The translations under genes and the position numbers were made by a program. From contig CM024175.1 in the NCBI GenBank assembly GCA_013433145.1, positions 62,001 through 126,000 of the forward strand: 64,000 bases of DNA, written 5' to 3'. Origin of the DNA: Ascaris suum. Its lineage: Eukaryota > Nematoda > Chromadorea > Rhabditida > Ascarididae. A model generated the notes under the pieces. The model was not told where the DNA came from and did no database searches. It saw only the letters and a program-made list of their open reading frames with translations. Shown here one piece after another: positions 12,302 through 26,437 of this stretch (positions are counted from its first letter, which is position 1; each line of letters begins with the position of its first letter).

Positions 12302-15300
12302 TTAATTGTGCGAAATATTTATTATCAGATAAAACCTCCAAATAAGTTGTCCATTATCATAATATTATTAAAGGCCGTTTATTCATAATAAACAATTATC
12401 ATCTCTTTGGTATGCGAGCGATTATTTTTTTAAAATTGTAAATCTCTATTGAAAATCAAATTGAAAATTGAAGAATTTGAAAATTTTATTCCAACAGAAA
12501 TAATAAAACGAAAAAAATTTTTGATTTTCAGTTTAGTTCTATTGCTCATCTCATCTCTATTTGGCCACAAATTGAAAATAGTCCATTGAAATTCTACGAA
12601 TAGATAAAACGTCGATTCACTATAAACTTTAGTGCATTAATGTACGTCATTCGTTTACCTTCTGTTTATTATCACCTGGATATATCAGTTGAGAAAGTCA
12701 AAGATTAATCGATTTCGAGGTTGTTTTTTTTTTCTCTAAGGTAGAAAGTAGTTTTAAAAACCTGCCACATAAACATAACTCATGATTTGCATAACATTTG
12801 TGATCTATGATCTTTGGTCTATGATCCATGTGGTATAGTGTAACTAATTGTTATGCCGAAGATGATTTTAAATCGGCGATAGCGAAGAGTTGTGTATGAT
12901 AATTAGAAGACTTTTAAGGGAATTTTATTAATTTTTAAGTGATACGAAAATATGTACCCCCCTCCTTTCCGTTCCTAGTACCCCTGACAAAAGCCCACAA
13001 TTGATACATATAAATACAAAATCGACAATTCTCATTATATTTCTTATATTTAGGCAATAAAAAAAAGCATATCGATGCTAAAATTAAATATTATACTGGA
13101 CTTCTGAAATGAACTAAACGAATGGTGATGTTTGATTTATTGCTGTCATTGATTTTTATGTTCATTTCATAATAGGAATTCCATTCATTTCCCGTATTTA
13201 ATTCTTATAAGTGCATTATTTCTGAATACGATGTTAAAGTATCTAGGTGAAAAACTTTCCCCTTTGTTTCATTATGATTATGTTCTCCAAAAAAAAGGTT
13301 TTTTTTCTTCATTCTCTATAAAAAGGATTTAAAAAATAAGAAAAATCTCCTATTAAAAAAAGTACAAAAAAATGATATATCGTTTTAATCATCGTAGGTC
13401 TATAAGTAATTTTATTTTGTTTATTCAAAACGAAATTTAAAATTAATCGAGAAAATTTTTTAAAAACGTTCATTCCAAAATATAAATAAATAAAGTAATC
13501 ATTTACTTTTACAAATTCAAACGTATATCACCTAATTAATCAAATAAACAATTATTTAATCAATTAATCTTATAAAAACAACAAAAAATAGACTTATAAA
13601 TTAAACTTCATAGGTGGTGCTCTTTACCTATTGGATCGTCGAGTATTACCATATACGATTTCATTGATGACATTTTCACATTTACTTTATTTGTTTTCAT
13701 TTATGAAATGCATGCGACGATTATGGAATGAATCGGCTATCATATTAACGATCTATTTTGGTGGAATATTTTATTATTGTTTTGGTGATCTTTTCGCTTC
13801 AATTCCAATGCTTGTTACATTTCTAACGATTCATCTCGGTATTGTTCGCGTCTCTATTTTAACGGCCGGATCTATATGGTTCTATGGATCGAAACGTTCA
13901 TATGCTCGACAGGTAATATCACATTTACCTTTCGTAATAAAAATTTGCCGAAAAACAACAACTCGAATGAGAGAGGAATATTAAAAACTAGCATTTGAAA
14001 TAAACTGTGATTTAAAAAAAAATGGAAATATTATGAGCGATTAAATAATTCGACTGTTTTTAGCCAATAAAATAATGCAATATAAAGCAGTTATGAATAG
14101 GTGAACAAATTGGGAAAGCACAGCACCAAGTTTCTTTTTTTTGCAATCGCACTCGTCGAGACACTTTCAGAGCACATTTTATTGGCGTTTTTTTTTTGCC
14201 GACTATGGCAGAAAATACCAGTATTTGCAAGCAAGGTGTTGGAGTTAGTTTCACTACTTGTCACTACAGTAATCCTCAAAATTGCTGAAAATTTGGAATG
14301 ATTTACAGTAAGTTTTATGTGGTAATCAACTTCAATGCTATAATTGGATGTTTGAGAACAGACATTTTCAGTCATTTAATATTTAGTTTTTAGGTTCGTT
14401 AACGATCCAAATGTTTGAAATTTACCCATCTAATCTTTAAGCGGATTTCTGGTCTTATGGTAGTGAATCTTACGGTAACAAAGATATCATTGCAATTCTA
14501 CGGTAATGAAAAACAGCGAAAATCACATCTATTCTTTCATGAAAATTTTTGCACTTTTGAATGATGAAAATTTTTGGCAAATAGCCAACAAATTGTAATT
14601 CGAATGTCAATAGTTTAGACGTTCAACAAACAACGAAATAATACATAAAAATAAGTTTTCTATGATATTAGATGAGTGAATAATTCCTCTGTCAGTTCTT
14701 TTCTCAAAAAAAAGGAAGAAAAGAATCCAACATTCATATAAAAGTAGATATTATCGAAAAAATACTAAAAGATTCGTCTATATGAAGGTATTGGATCATT
14801 GCTCGCGTTATATTTCAACATATTTTACAATCGTTCTAGATGAAGCGCGGTTTGCAAGCTTGCAAGTTTGCATGACGCATAGTTTAGACGGTAAACATAG
14901 AGCATAACGCTGAAGAGAAAGAAAGAAAACAGGGCAGGCAAGGTGTAGACGATATAAATATAAAGAAAAAAAAACGATCATATTTAAATGGCGAAAAAAA
15001 AAATGGAAACTGAACAGAATAGCAGAAAGATATAAAATTATCGAAAAAATTATCAACGCTAGAAGAGAACGAATTGTTGTTGATGACATTTTTATGTAAT
15101 TGGCGATTGATTTTTTTTTTTTCAAATGCATACATAGAATAAAATTTGGGAAATTCGCATGGAAAATATATGGAAAAAAGTGTTGTGTTTGGAAACGTAT
15201 GAAAATATTGGATGAAATGAAAAAAAAATAGATGGAAAATAAGGAGAATGCGGGAAATGATTGAGAAAAATTTGGTTATATTTAAAGAAATAGTTTGCAA

Positions 15301-17044
15301 AAAAAATGGAGAATCTTTCTTCTAGATCTCATGAAGTTAGCATATGATATTGAAAAGCTCTAAAGTTTTGAAACGCTAATATTACCTACTGATCGAGTGA
15401 ATTTCGCTGGGAAAATGTTGGAAAAAAAAGGCGCTTCTTCCCATTTTCGATTGCAACTGGAACTTGGTTTTTTTAAACCAAATGCTCTAGGTAATTAACC
15501 ATTAACCACTAACCAGGTAATAATCAGATACTCAGGTAAACTTCAGATGAAATTCTCGAAAGTATTCATTTCTGTACGTTTGTTTTCCTATTGCAACTAA
15601 AATATGCGGTATTCTTTTATAGTAACGTAGGTGAAATAACTTATCGAGGTTACCTTGATTTTGATATATGAGACTAATTAACGTAGCTTTTACCTGCTGA
15701 AAAGCATAAATTTTTACAATACAATTCGTGTTGTGACTAAGATAGTAGCGTCTTCAAATTTTTGAGTACTCCAAGACTTTATGCAGCTGAATTTTACTGA
15801 GTTTTATTGAATTCTAACTGGATTATTCACATTGAATTGAATGCTTGTTTTAAAAAAAAAGAACCAAATTAAATTTGATGTAAAACGCTGCAACTTTTTC
15901 GTCAAAGTATTGCACAACCGATTGAATGTTTATAATGTTTGATTAATATTACACTTGAAGAAGCCATTAGGAAACTTATGTTTTTCATAGTTGTAAGTAA
16001 ATAAACACCTCTAAAAATGTTTATTAAATCGGCGGAGTGGTTGAAATCATATTGCTTCCAATGCCCTAAGGCTATTCATGGTTGAAATTGATTGTTGATC
16101 AGTTTTCAGCTTTTGATCGACAATTACATAATCGATAAATTTAAAAATCGATAAATCATCATTGAAGTCTTAGTTGTTCCATAATACTGATGGGATGCAT
16201 TATTGATTATCCTGTTTAATATCATTTAAGACATCTGAAAGCCAACAATACCTTTTTTCCCACAGGTGATGCTCTTTTTTCTAGCATAGATCCGGAAATC
16301 TTACCTGAAAAAACTTCGTCTGTTTAGTTCTCTGCTTATAAATTCATTGATATAACAATTGAGATCATGATAATTGGAAAGCACACGAAGTATGGGAATT
16401 ATAGCTTATTATGAGCATAAATAAACGGTAAAAGAATCGAAATGAAAATTCTTTAAGGTGGTTACGGTACGAAGTTAAGAAGTAGAGATATGAGAAGCTC
16501 GAGGTCTGGATCGCCTAAGGTTTTTATATGTTGAAAAAGAAGAGGAAGGAGGGGAAACAGTATTAAATATGCTCGAGCTTCAACTGTCTAAGATCGGAAC
16601 CTCGAAGTGTGGAAATAACACGATATAATTAAGCGTAATGACCTTGTAGCGAATAACCTTGTTTCGCCTTGTGATACGAATGGCACTACGGCCATAAATC
16701 AACTTCTTGCCACCTGAAATTAAATGTTAGTGCTTTTTAATTTCACCTTTCACTAACAAAAAACTTTTTTAGTGGTTTAAAGGCGGAATTAATGAAATTA
16801 CTTGCAGGGGGATTTACTTCGATTTGTTGGTCTACTGACATGTTTGGCGTGCAGTTCGATTTTGTTGCTGAATCGTTTTGGACGACGTTTACAACAATCG
16901 CATTACCTAATAAAACTACTTTGTTATCTCTCACAACCGTTACTTTTTTTGCGAATGAACGAACTTTTTGAATTATTTCATCACATTTATTCATTAAAAT
17001 TGTGCTTTTTTTTAAATAATTGTATTTTATTAGCTAATATTTAA
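11697..17044 (+). CDS. TMEM86/lysoplasmalogenase (YhhN)-family membrane protein
   Basis: Family members are ER multi-pass proteins that hydrolyse the vinyl-ether bond of lysoplasmalogens. Exons are 11697-11895, 13614-13912 and 16808-17044, about 244 aa, near human TMEM86A (240). Phases agree: ATC G/gtatgt joins tag/GT GGT, and CAG/gtaata joins gcag/GGG. The protein is almost entirely hydrophobic helices. Family-like blocks are [22 protein letters not shown], and the C-terminal [13 protein letters not shown] and [10 protein letters not shown]. The start follows a GCAATTTTAG acceptor 13 nt upstream. The two acidic positions typical of the family (G-D near the first block and S-D in the last) read G-G and S-S here, so activity is doubtful. 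The ORF runs to TAA at 17042; the last 25 residues are low-complexity and might instead be intronic. Assignment rests on pattern recognition, not an alignment. Confidence 0.65.
12207..12298. repeat. Long (AT)n microsatellite in intron 1 of the TMEM86-like gene
   Basis: About 92 bp of pure alternating AT. It produces tyrosine/isoleucine open frames on both strands, which are artefacts. Confidence 0.97.
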
Positions 17045-18778
17045 GTGAATGTTATAGTTGAATGCTTTCGGAATTCTTTTTATTTTTGAATTTAAAAAAA
17101 TGCACTTTCATTTTCAGTTGTCAAAGATGGAATGATATAAATATGAAAATAGGAATTTCCTAATATTTATGAAATTAAAAGACATTTATTATTGAATTAT
17201 TTTTGCATAAAAATAGTTATTTTTAAATAGAATTGTTTATTTTTATTTTGATGCGAATTTTCACCTCAAAAAAATGGGAAGAAAAGAAATCGACGACCGA
17301 TAGAAATTATTTTTGAATGGTTTCTTAAAAGCGAATAAGTAGATTTCAATGCAAAGATTTCCTATCGAAAGTATGAATTTAGTGATACATTTGAGAAGTG
17401 ATATATGACGTTTTTAAAATGCAGAAAAAAAAGCACATGTTGTGCTAAATTCAGTTATATAACGCCTTGAAAGCTATAAAGGAGTGCCTATTGCACCAGT
17501 CCTAACTTTATCTGCTTTATTAACGTTGTACATATTTTTATATTTTTCAAATTTATATCTTATTTTCTGTTCCGGAAAAATCCTTGTTTCTTTAGCATTT
17601 ATGTTCTCCTATTATTCAATAATGAATTTCATAAGACAAGAATGTCGTAAAAATATTCATTCATGATTTGTAAATATTCTCTGTCAATTTCGTTCTCATT
17701 TTATCCTCTTTTGTCTTTCTTTTTTTTGCTTCTTTATTTCTTGACTTTGAAGTGAAATTAATTAAATCTCTGTTCATTGCTTACGAGCTTATAATAATGT
17801 AAATAATATGAAATACGTTTTACGTATTATATCGTTCTTTTTTGTAATTCTTAGCAATATGCTTTAGCAGTGTGTGTTGTTACCTTTAATCATCTATAAT
17901 CACAGCTAATAAACTATCAATGCCTATATTACAGATGATTTACAAGTATTTCCTCTACTTCTGTTGCATAATGCTGTATCTTTAATTTCGAGAGTGAACA
18001 TCACCGAAAGCGTCTAAATTGCGAGTTGATGTGAATTAAATGAAATGAAAATAGGTAAAATTCTTATTATTGATAGAGAAAGTCAGTGGGCATCTTTGGC
18101 ATCTTTCTCCACAACGGTAAACATCTCAGGATGAAGTGTTGTCTAGATGCAACGCTACAGTATTTTTCATGCTGATTTTAGTAATTAGGATAATTGTTTG
18201 AGTTACATACGGTAATTTTTTTTTGAATATATACCGGAGCATTTCTCAATTTTAAATAATAAAATTGATTAGGTAATATTATAGAAGATGAGTTATTGCT
18301 TTCGAAGCGAAATGCTTTATGATTTGTGGAAATCCCAAAATTTGACTGGAAATCCCAAAATCTCAAAATTGGTTTGATTGGTTTAAAATCGTGTTGCAAT
18401 TCTTGTATAGAATCAAAGAAAATTTTTAGAGCGGCTACATAATCGATTATGCCGATCATGCAGCTCACTAACGTCTTTTGTAGGTTTGCTTTGAAAAAAA
18501 AATGAGGAAAATGCTAAGATAGTGTTATTTAGTGAAAAAAATTTTCATATAAATTGAAAAATTTTTTAAATCGTTATTCGCGAAGGTTGAGAAAGGCGTC
18601 ACGTGATATAGGTAAACTTGAATTGCGTTCATTTTATTCGTTTCTAATGGTCATTTTTTCGTCGTATCGAGGAAAATTTCTCGAATATATATTTGAATGG
18701 AATCGAAAAATTCTTGTCACAATGTCACATGTATTTTGCATATCAATAAAGTTTAAATTTTCGGACTGGAATATACTC

Positions 18779-19125
18779 TAAATTTGGATTGGAATCGATG
18801 GGATTGAAAATTTCGATTGGAATCGATCGGACTGAAAATTTGGATTGGAATCGATCGGACTGAAAATTTGGATTGGAATCGATCGGATTGAAAATTTCGA
18901 TTGGAATCGATCGGACTGAAAATTTGGATTGGAATCGATCGGACTGAAAATTTGGATTGGAATCGATCGGATTGAATATTTGGATTGGAATCGATCGGAC
19001 TGAAAATTTGGATTGAAATCGATCGGATTGAAAATTTCGACTGGAATCGATCGGATTGAAAATTTGACTGGAATCAATCGGACTGAAAATTTGGATTGGA
19101 ATCGATCGAACTGAACTATTCGATT
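18779..19125. repeat. 28-bp minisatellite, about 12 copies
   Basis: The unit is close to GGATTGGAATCGATCGG followed by A/T-CTGAAAATTT. Copies differ by a few substitutions and some indels. Each carries the palindrome CGATCG. Because 28 is not a multiple of 3, each minus-strand frame cycles through all three frames. Two long overlapping minus-strand open frames (18743-19138 and 18778-19131) encode the same IPIQIF/SDRFQSK-type repeat and are a by-product. Confidence 0.95.
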
Positions 19126-22100
19126 GATCACATTTCACTTGATAAAGGAATGAAATAAAAATAAAATCTTATAATTTCCAATACTGAGAGAGAAAATTTT
19201 CTGCATAATAAAAAAGAACAAAATGTATAGCACAATTTTGTGGTCTATAATAATGCGAATGTTAAGAGTAAACTTCACTAGTAGACTCGTCTTACGAAGC
19301 AATTTTTGCACGTTTATGATATGAAGCCGTCGAGACGAATCGAGCAACAACAAGACAAAAAAAGAAACGAGAAGTCTTATCGGCTTCTTATTTCGAAACA
19401 TTATCAGCTGTCACATATTATCAGCGATACTCAAAATTCAAATTTTTTAAATTATATACGACTAAAAAAATTATGTACGACTAAATCAAAGAAAAAAAAA
19501 TCATCGACTATTGTTGTTCGTTGATTTTAAGAATTGTAATATTTTATCATAAAATAAAATTGCAATCAATAAACCTTTTTATTTAGAATATTAGGAAGAC
19601 TAAATTAGTAGATCTTTTTTTTTTTTTAAATTTATGCGATAATACAGATAGCAAAATACCACTGTAAAGCAGGAGAGGAGGGAAGGGGTAGAATTCTCGT
19701 TCCCTCTCTGCTTTCTGGATCATCATTTTCTATGCTATGATATTTTCACCTCTATTCAAGACAGCACTTCATAACATACTTCATAGTTTGCTTGCATAAT
19801 CTAATTAAATACCAAATAGCAGGACGAATGGAAGAAAATGCCTTAACGATGGGTATGGAAAACCAGTAATGGCGAAGAAAGGCGAGGTTTGGGGAGAGAT
19901 GAGCGACTCAACAAAACGCAAATGGCGTAAGAGGAATGAAAATCGTTCATCGAAGACTAAAATTGGCCTGATGAAATATTCAAATACAAATCTCATCGGT
20001 CAATTTTAGGCTGCGAATAATCGATAATTTCAGGTTTTTTTTAATGTAATGATTCTTCTATATATATTGTAGCCTCCTCTCAATGACGGTTTATCAAACA
20101 ACAAAAAAAAAATTAAATTAATTTAACCTTTATATAATATTAAGTGTATCATATTACATAGAAATAGTTTGTTTTTTATAGAGTAGTACTATGAAAATAA
20201 ACGCTACTAAATTACTGCAATAAAATGGACAAGTACTCGATTTTACTTTATTTAAACATTATAAGCCTCTTCATGAGTAATCAAACGAAATACTTGAAAA
20301 TTTGATGCGTTCAGGAAAATTCAATCCGTTGAATACGCCTAACGGTGAAAATTCCCTAACGGAAATGAGTGATGGTGGAAAATTTCCCGAATGGGCGATG
20401 ATGGAAAATTCCCCATCAAATATAAAGGCTAAAATGGAAACGGATATGCTAATTCGATCGTCGAATTTCGTATGATGCATTCGAATAAATTCTCGAGTGA
20501 AACTGTGTTATTTGCTGGTGGAATCCTAATATTAAATTTTTTCCGGGAGGAGGGGGAGGGGGGATGGGAATAACCATAAATTAAAGTGCCAGTTGTTTCG
20601 GTGATATTTAAAGGTGTGTGCATTATTTCATAATCTAAAATTCAAATGAGGCAATGAATTCATAATTCAGTTCTACCAGAATACCACACCTTTTAAGCGA
20701 ATTTACTCGTTTCTAATATTAGTAAACCAAGCCAAACAATATACATGGTATATTGAAGAACCGTCTACCACATAGGTAAAGTAAATGAACGATATCGAAG
20801 CAATCGTATCATAAGAACAATTATGCAATAAACAACTAAAACGACTAAAACGATAACGAAGAAAAAATGAAGCTTTATAATAGAAATCAATAATAAAGCA
20901 TATTTAGACAGACTGATATATGAGAAAAATAAATGAAGCCAATAGAGAGATTAAATACTGATAGGTTCCGAGAAAAAAGACGTTTATTCACCTAATTCAC
21001 CTGGTTCATCTCGTTCATCCGGTGGAGGAAAAAATTTGCATAAATTGAATACAGAAATTTAAATTAACCGACAATGAAGCAATGAGAGTCCATTTATTTG
21101 TTCATATCAAAATACCGTTTCAGGCGTAGATTGTACCGTTTTTGAAACGAACGAAAGCGACTATGACAAAGAAGACTATCTGTAAACATAAAGCAATAGT
21201 GTTGCAAACATTGCATATCAATAAATTTCATATTGCTTCGAATCAGAAAAAAAAAAAGAATATAGACAGAAAGAAGAAAAAAGAGAGAAGTGAAGCCGAA
21301 ATAAAAATATATTTGATGATTGTTTATTACTGTATTACTTATATGAGGTTCGTAATGCGCCACAATTCCAGTAGTTCCGTTTAGATTTACGGAAAATGCA
21401 CCGAAAGAAGGAGCATGAAAAAGTGGAATAAAGAAGATGTTAAGAAGTAAGTGTCTATTACTTATACAAAGCATCGGACTCATTTGGAGAACGAAATATA
21501 ACTAATACAACTATTATATGAGTCGAAATAAGTATGCAAGTAAGATTTCTGCTGTCTTGAAAGTCCGCTTATTCGATCTTTAAAATATGACCTAGGCAAA
21601 AAAAAGAAATTACTGCTAGAAAGGATTGAATGGACCGATTGTTAAATTTGTTACTTATCATTGAAACGTTAAAAAAAAAGAGCAGACGATAAAACGGTAG
21701 ACGATCATATCAGCTTAAAATATTGTTCGAAATGGAACTGCTTCCATTTATGCATCTACCTGTTCCGATGCTACAGGTAAAATGACACCCACGCATGAAC
21801 TCTTGCATACAACTCTTAACACTTAACAATTACAATTTAACAGATATAGTAATTTATAATAATGTACGAATTTAATTAGGACGCCATTCAACACATCGAT
21901 CATCGGCGTCGTTTTCCTATACTCTGCGATAGAATATTTTATTTTTTGGTGATTGCGATAGACAACGATCGAAGTGTTTACGTTTATCGGTATGGAAAAG
22001 GCAAGGTAAAAGAACAGGTAGAGGAAGTAATAGCTAGGTAACGTTCATAAAAAACGCTCTTGTATGAGAGAAATCGTAACGTTCGAATTTCTCTCTTCCT

Positions 22101-22360
22101 TTTTTTTCGTGACGCATACTTTTCCCGCCATTTGCGCACTAAGGTAAGTGAAGCATGAGCATAGGTAAACAGCAGGTGATGCTCATGTAGAGTTTAGCCG
22201 AAAGGTAATATATAAAGCAATAAACGATTCGTTGTTAATCATAGCAAAGCAAAAAAAAAAGGAGGAGAAATGCTTCACTAACTTTAAAAAAAAAAATCAA
22301 AAAGTTTTCCTGAATGAAATTGAAAAATGTGCAAAAAAATTTCACTAAAATTTCCCCAAA

Positions 22361-22478
22361 TTTACCCACGGGTATTGTAATTAAATGAAATTAAACAATT
22401 TTACCCACGGGTATTGTAATTAAATGCAATTAAACAATTTTACCTACGGGTATTGTAATTAAATGCAATTAAACAATT
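22361..22478. repeat. 39-bp tandem repeat, three copies
   Basis: Three near-identical copies start with TTTACCCACGGGTATTG at 22361, 22400 and 22439. They differ at two positions (aaa/caa and ccc/cct). Each contains the inverted repeat ACCC-acg-GGGT. Confidence 0.9.
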
Positions 22479-22702
22479 AACTCAAATTCTAATTTTAAAA
22501 GAGTATTACTGATCGTTTTGATGAATTCGTTGAGATGTTCTATGTTCCTGTCTAGATGATATTACCAATTCACGAGTTTGCGATGAAGTTTGAAGTATAG
22601 AATTAAAGATAGGATAGAAATCGAAGCTATACTTCATCACAATTTAATTCCTATTTTCAATTACATTTCAGTGGGTTGCTAAAAAAGATACTAGTTGGTT
22701 TT

Positions 22703-22770
22703 GATCCACAACCGGTCGGCTAGTGCCAATTCTTACTCTTCAATCGGTCGGCTGGTGCCAATTTTTGCTC
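22703..22770. repeat. Two-copy direct repeat of about 32 bp
   Basis: Two adjacent copies share CGGTCGGCT followed by GTGCCAATT and a pyrimidine-rich tail. A partial third copy starts at the CAGCCG that follows. Confidence 0.7.
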
Positions 22771-25217
22771 TCCAGCCGCTTTATGCAGCCCAATGCCAAA
22801 TATTTCTGATCAAAATTACTCGATCAAATCATGCATCTTATATCCTTGTATAGATTATTCTCCAAGTTTATTTTTATACACAATAGAAGTGTTTCCCAGC
22901 AGGTCGTACTCATGATTTTTGTCATTTATTTTATGTATTTGTACAAAATTTGCATTTATGAGGCGAATTATGACACAGTCGTCTCCTTATGTAAATGAAT
23001 ATATAGGTGGAAAGCATATATGTGCGCATGTATTTGCGTCTGTGTGTCTATGTGGTAATTCAACCGCAATATTGCCAAAACAATCGTTGATGTTCTATAT
23101 CAAATTTCAATCATCTGTGTGTCTTGCAAGTGGTTAGGTCGCATGAGATTCTTATTTTACTACCGATCGGGTTCAAGGAATGAACCTTTCGCAGAAAATT
23201 TCTATGAATGATTGATTCACTTGAAATATGAATATATTTTACCGATACTTCATTATTTCTTGGCAATTCATGATACCGATCGGTCGGATGAGGGTGATTT
23301 CAAGAGCACACATCGTGCCAATCCCTTATATTGCCCCTCTCCATCTGTCTGAGGTTTATCGTACGCGACTGCTCGTTTGTCGTCACTAGCTCTAATCGGA
23401 TTGATTTATGACGCTGGTGAAGCGCTAAAGATTTTAACTGTGGTACTGTTTCATTGTAATAGAATATATAACTTCAACTTGTAACGAATTCAAGCGGTTT
23501 TCCTCCGTTACTCTCTCCCCTCTCCCTCCTATATTTCTCTTTCCCTCCCAACCCACACCTTCCCAGCATTCTTTTCATCAAACTGCTGTCTGCCAGGTTT
23601 CTATACTTGTTCTGCTCAGGCAAAAAACGCTCCACGGCTTTAGCTTCATCTTTGCAGTAACCTCATAGTAGTAATAGTAGTTCTAGTAATAGTAGTTTTG
23701 TTTCTTATCCCCACTCATCCTAAAATTCCTTCTATACTTAGTTATATATTCGCTCATTACGGTGATATTTCGTTATGTTGAGGCAGAGAGGCGGTACGTC
23801 GAAGTGTATTAGTACTGGAGGTTTTGTAATGACATAGATTCTGCAAAAATAGATATGTAATTTACTCTATTATGGACGTTTCGAGTGGCCAAGGACTTCA
23901 GGTTGGAGACATTGAGGTACCTTAGGTAATCAAAGATGTCAGATAATCCCCTAAGGACAAGCTTCATTGAACCTATTATTAAATGTACACGAAAATAAAC
24001 CTAATAGTGCAAATGCCATTTTTTCTCCGATTTTCTCCCGATGATTGCATGAAAATCTCTAGTTCTTTAACCTAATGCACTCTCTATGAAATGACAATCT
24101 GATAGCTTTAAAACGCATATGGTGCATAGATAGTATAGGATTTCATCTTCAAAAAAAAAAGCACAGATATGGCCTGTCATCTAAGCAATAATAAATTAAA
24201 AGTGAAATCCTATATAGAAAATCGCCATAGATAAGGAATTGGATAAAAACTGTTTTACTAAAATTGCCTATTGGTCGCTATTTAATGGATTTTCTTGAAA
24301 TTTAAATAAAATAATATGCAACTTACTTAGTAATAAAATATTCAATAAAATTGGAGCAAATGCAGTAAAACACACAATAGATCAAATAACTTTAAAGCTA
24401 TTTAGAATAATTGATGTTCGAATGATGTATATTACAATTTCTCTCTTTAAAAAAAAAATCTATTGAAATTAAACTGAAATTTATTAGCAAACATTAAATG
24501 AAATATTATTTGATATATTCTTTTCACAAATTTGCTATCATAAAAGCCTTAGGTAATCAAATATCTCATATAATCAAGGATCACATTACTATAAAGGCGC
24601 TGCTAACATTGTTGAGCTTATTGCTTCAAATCTTAAAAATGCTTCATGATGAGTATTAAAGTGGAATAAATGAACGAGACTGTCTGTCGCCAATATGAAT
24701 ATGCTTAGTAAAAGTGTAACAGCAATAAGCACTCAATGATTAGGCTGTCAATCACAATCGTCTTTGGTTGGTGCAAAAAAATTATTGCCCTATCAAGATT
24801 AGCAAACGTTAGTGATAACGACGCTTATCATTATTGTGTCGACATATAACACTCGAAGTATTACTAAACATTTAACTTTCATTCGATAAACCTCTCTAAA
24901 CAACCGAAAATTTTATATGAAGCGTTAAATAATTTTTTACAGTAATATAACAGAAAAATAAAAATAGATTTCGAGGGAAGCGAATTTTAATGGGGTTACC
25001 TGTCGAATTCAACCTATTGAAGTTACCTTGAATTACATATACATAACTAAATGTATCGACGTCATTTTTATTTTTATAAGTATAGTAATTACAAAAATTA
25101 AGACAATAAAATAAGCAGTAGCTTGAAGGCAACAATCACATGTTGGGAAAATAATGATGGGCAATATATATACATATATAATTACAAAACGTCGCTCATT
25201 GGTTCCTATGCGATCAG

Positions 25218-25344
25218 TTGTAAATGAACTCGCTCGGACCAGATTGCTTGCACCTGTCCTAGCGGGCCAATCCATCCAGCATCCTTTTTGGGACGAAGGC
25301 GCTGGAGCAGGTCCAGATCTTCCTCTGCGCATGGAACGAGCCTA
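25218..25344 (+). CDS. Possible small protein or terminal exon (41 aa)
   Basis: A short frame in a GC-richer island runs from ATG (cctATGCG) to TAA and reads RSVVNELARTRLLAP, then FWDEGAGAGPDLPLRMERA. The N-terminus is basic and amphipathic, like a mitochondrial presequence. AATAAA signals follow within about 120 bp. I do not recognise the product. Two minus-strand frames are also open here, so strand and reality are uncertain, and no splice partner was found. Confidence 0.25.
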
Positions 25345-25794
25345 AGCCTTGATCTTCATGCGGCCTCATGACTTCTCCTACGCGGAAGTGGAAACGACAT
25401 GAAGAAATATTTATTCTTAATGAATGCTTTATTGATTGATGTAAATAAATGAAATGAAAAATTTTTGTAATAGCAAAAAATATAAATTCAACTCTGTTTA
25501 TAACAAATATAAAATCACATTACAATAGTACCCCAGGGGGTACTATTTCCAAGGTTGATAGGATAATAGTACCACAGAGGTACTATTTACAATATACATT
25601 TCAATAATCTTTTACAACAAACCAATAAGTTTTATAAACCAACAGTAAAAAATAAAAACACAATAACACATTTACGTCTAAGCTTATTCGATCGTTTAAA
25701 CAATTTTAATTTTGAGGGATCTTTTTTATGTGTGGTGCAGATCAAGGAACACTCCAAGCGATGTGAAATTCATGTGAATGTTATTTTATTTATT

Positions 25795-25811
25795 TATTTA
25801 TTTATTTATTA
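25795..25811. repeat. (TTTA)n microsatellite
   Basis: Several consecutive TTTA units spread over roughly 25788-25811. Confidence 0.8.
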
Positions 25812-25977
25812 ACTCATTTTAGGAATCTTTATGCGTAGAACGACAAAAAGGGGGAGGGGGTGAATTAATCGAATAATTTAATTTCGAATGATAGAATATA
25901 AATCTAGGATTTCAATTATATTTATTAAAATTTCATCGCGTTCAAAAATTTCTTATCACCCCTTCATTTCTTAATAT

Positions 25978-26155
25978 AAAGGTAATATAAAGGTAGAAAT
26001 TTCTTTATAAAGGTAAAAATTAATATTTCAATATAAAGGTAAAAATTAATATAAAGGTAAAAATTAATATAAAGGTATATTAATTATAATATATAAAGGC
26101 AAAAATTAATATAAAGATTTCAATTATAAAAAATTTCTTAATATAAAGGTAAGCA
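25978..26155. repeat. Degenerate tandem repeat with TAATATAAAGGTAAAAAT units
   Basis: Eight or so copies of ATATAAAGGTA with variable spacers. It lies just beyond the 3' end of the minus-strand cuticlin gene. Confidence 0.8.
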
Positions 26156-26354
26156 AATTACACTCGATACAAGTTTTGGAGATAAAATCGCCGAGAAAAA
26201 AAATTAAAATAGCGTTGAAAAAAAATTTTGAGAAAAAGAAATTCAACTAACGGCTTGTAAAATTTGCATAAGTCATAGAGTAAAATATTTCAAATATTAC
26301 CTTCATCATTCAAATATCTTCTATTAGATTTATCGCTATAATGATATGAAACAA

Positions 26355-26437
26355 TGTGTGTGTGTATGTATATGTGTATGTATGTTTGTGTGTATATGTG
26401 TGTATGTCTGTGTGTATGTATGTCTGTATGTGCGTAT
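26355..26437. repeat. (TG)n/(TATG)n microsatellite
   Basis: Imperfect TGTG, TATG and TCTG repeats lie directly downstream of the cuticlin stop codon, that is, in its probable 3' UTR. Confidence 0.85.

Noticed and set aside
12060..12345. Tyr/Ile repeat open frames on both strands
   Set aside because: Product of the (AT)n microsatellite.
14808..15300. Long phenylalanine-rich minus-strand frames
   Set aside because: Low-complexity A/T intron sequence of the TMEM86-like gene; two frames overlap.
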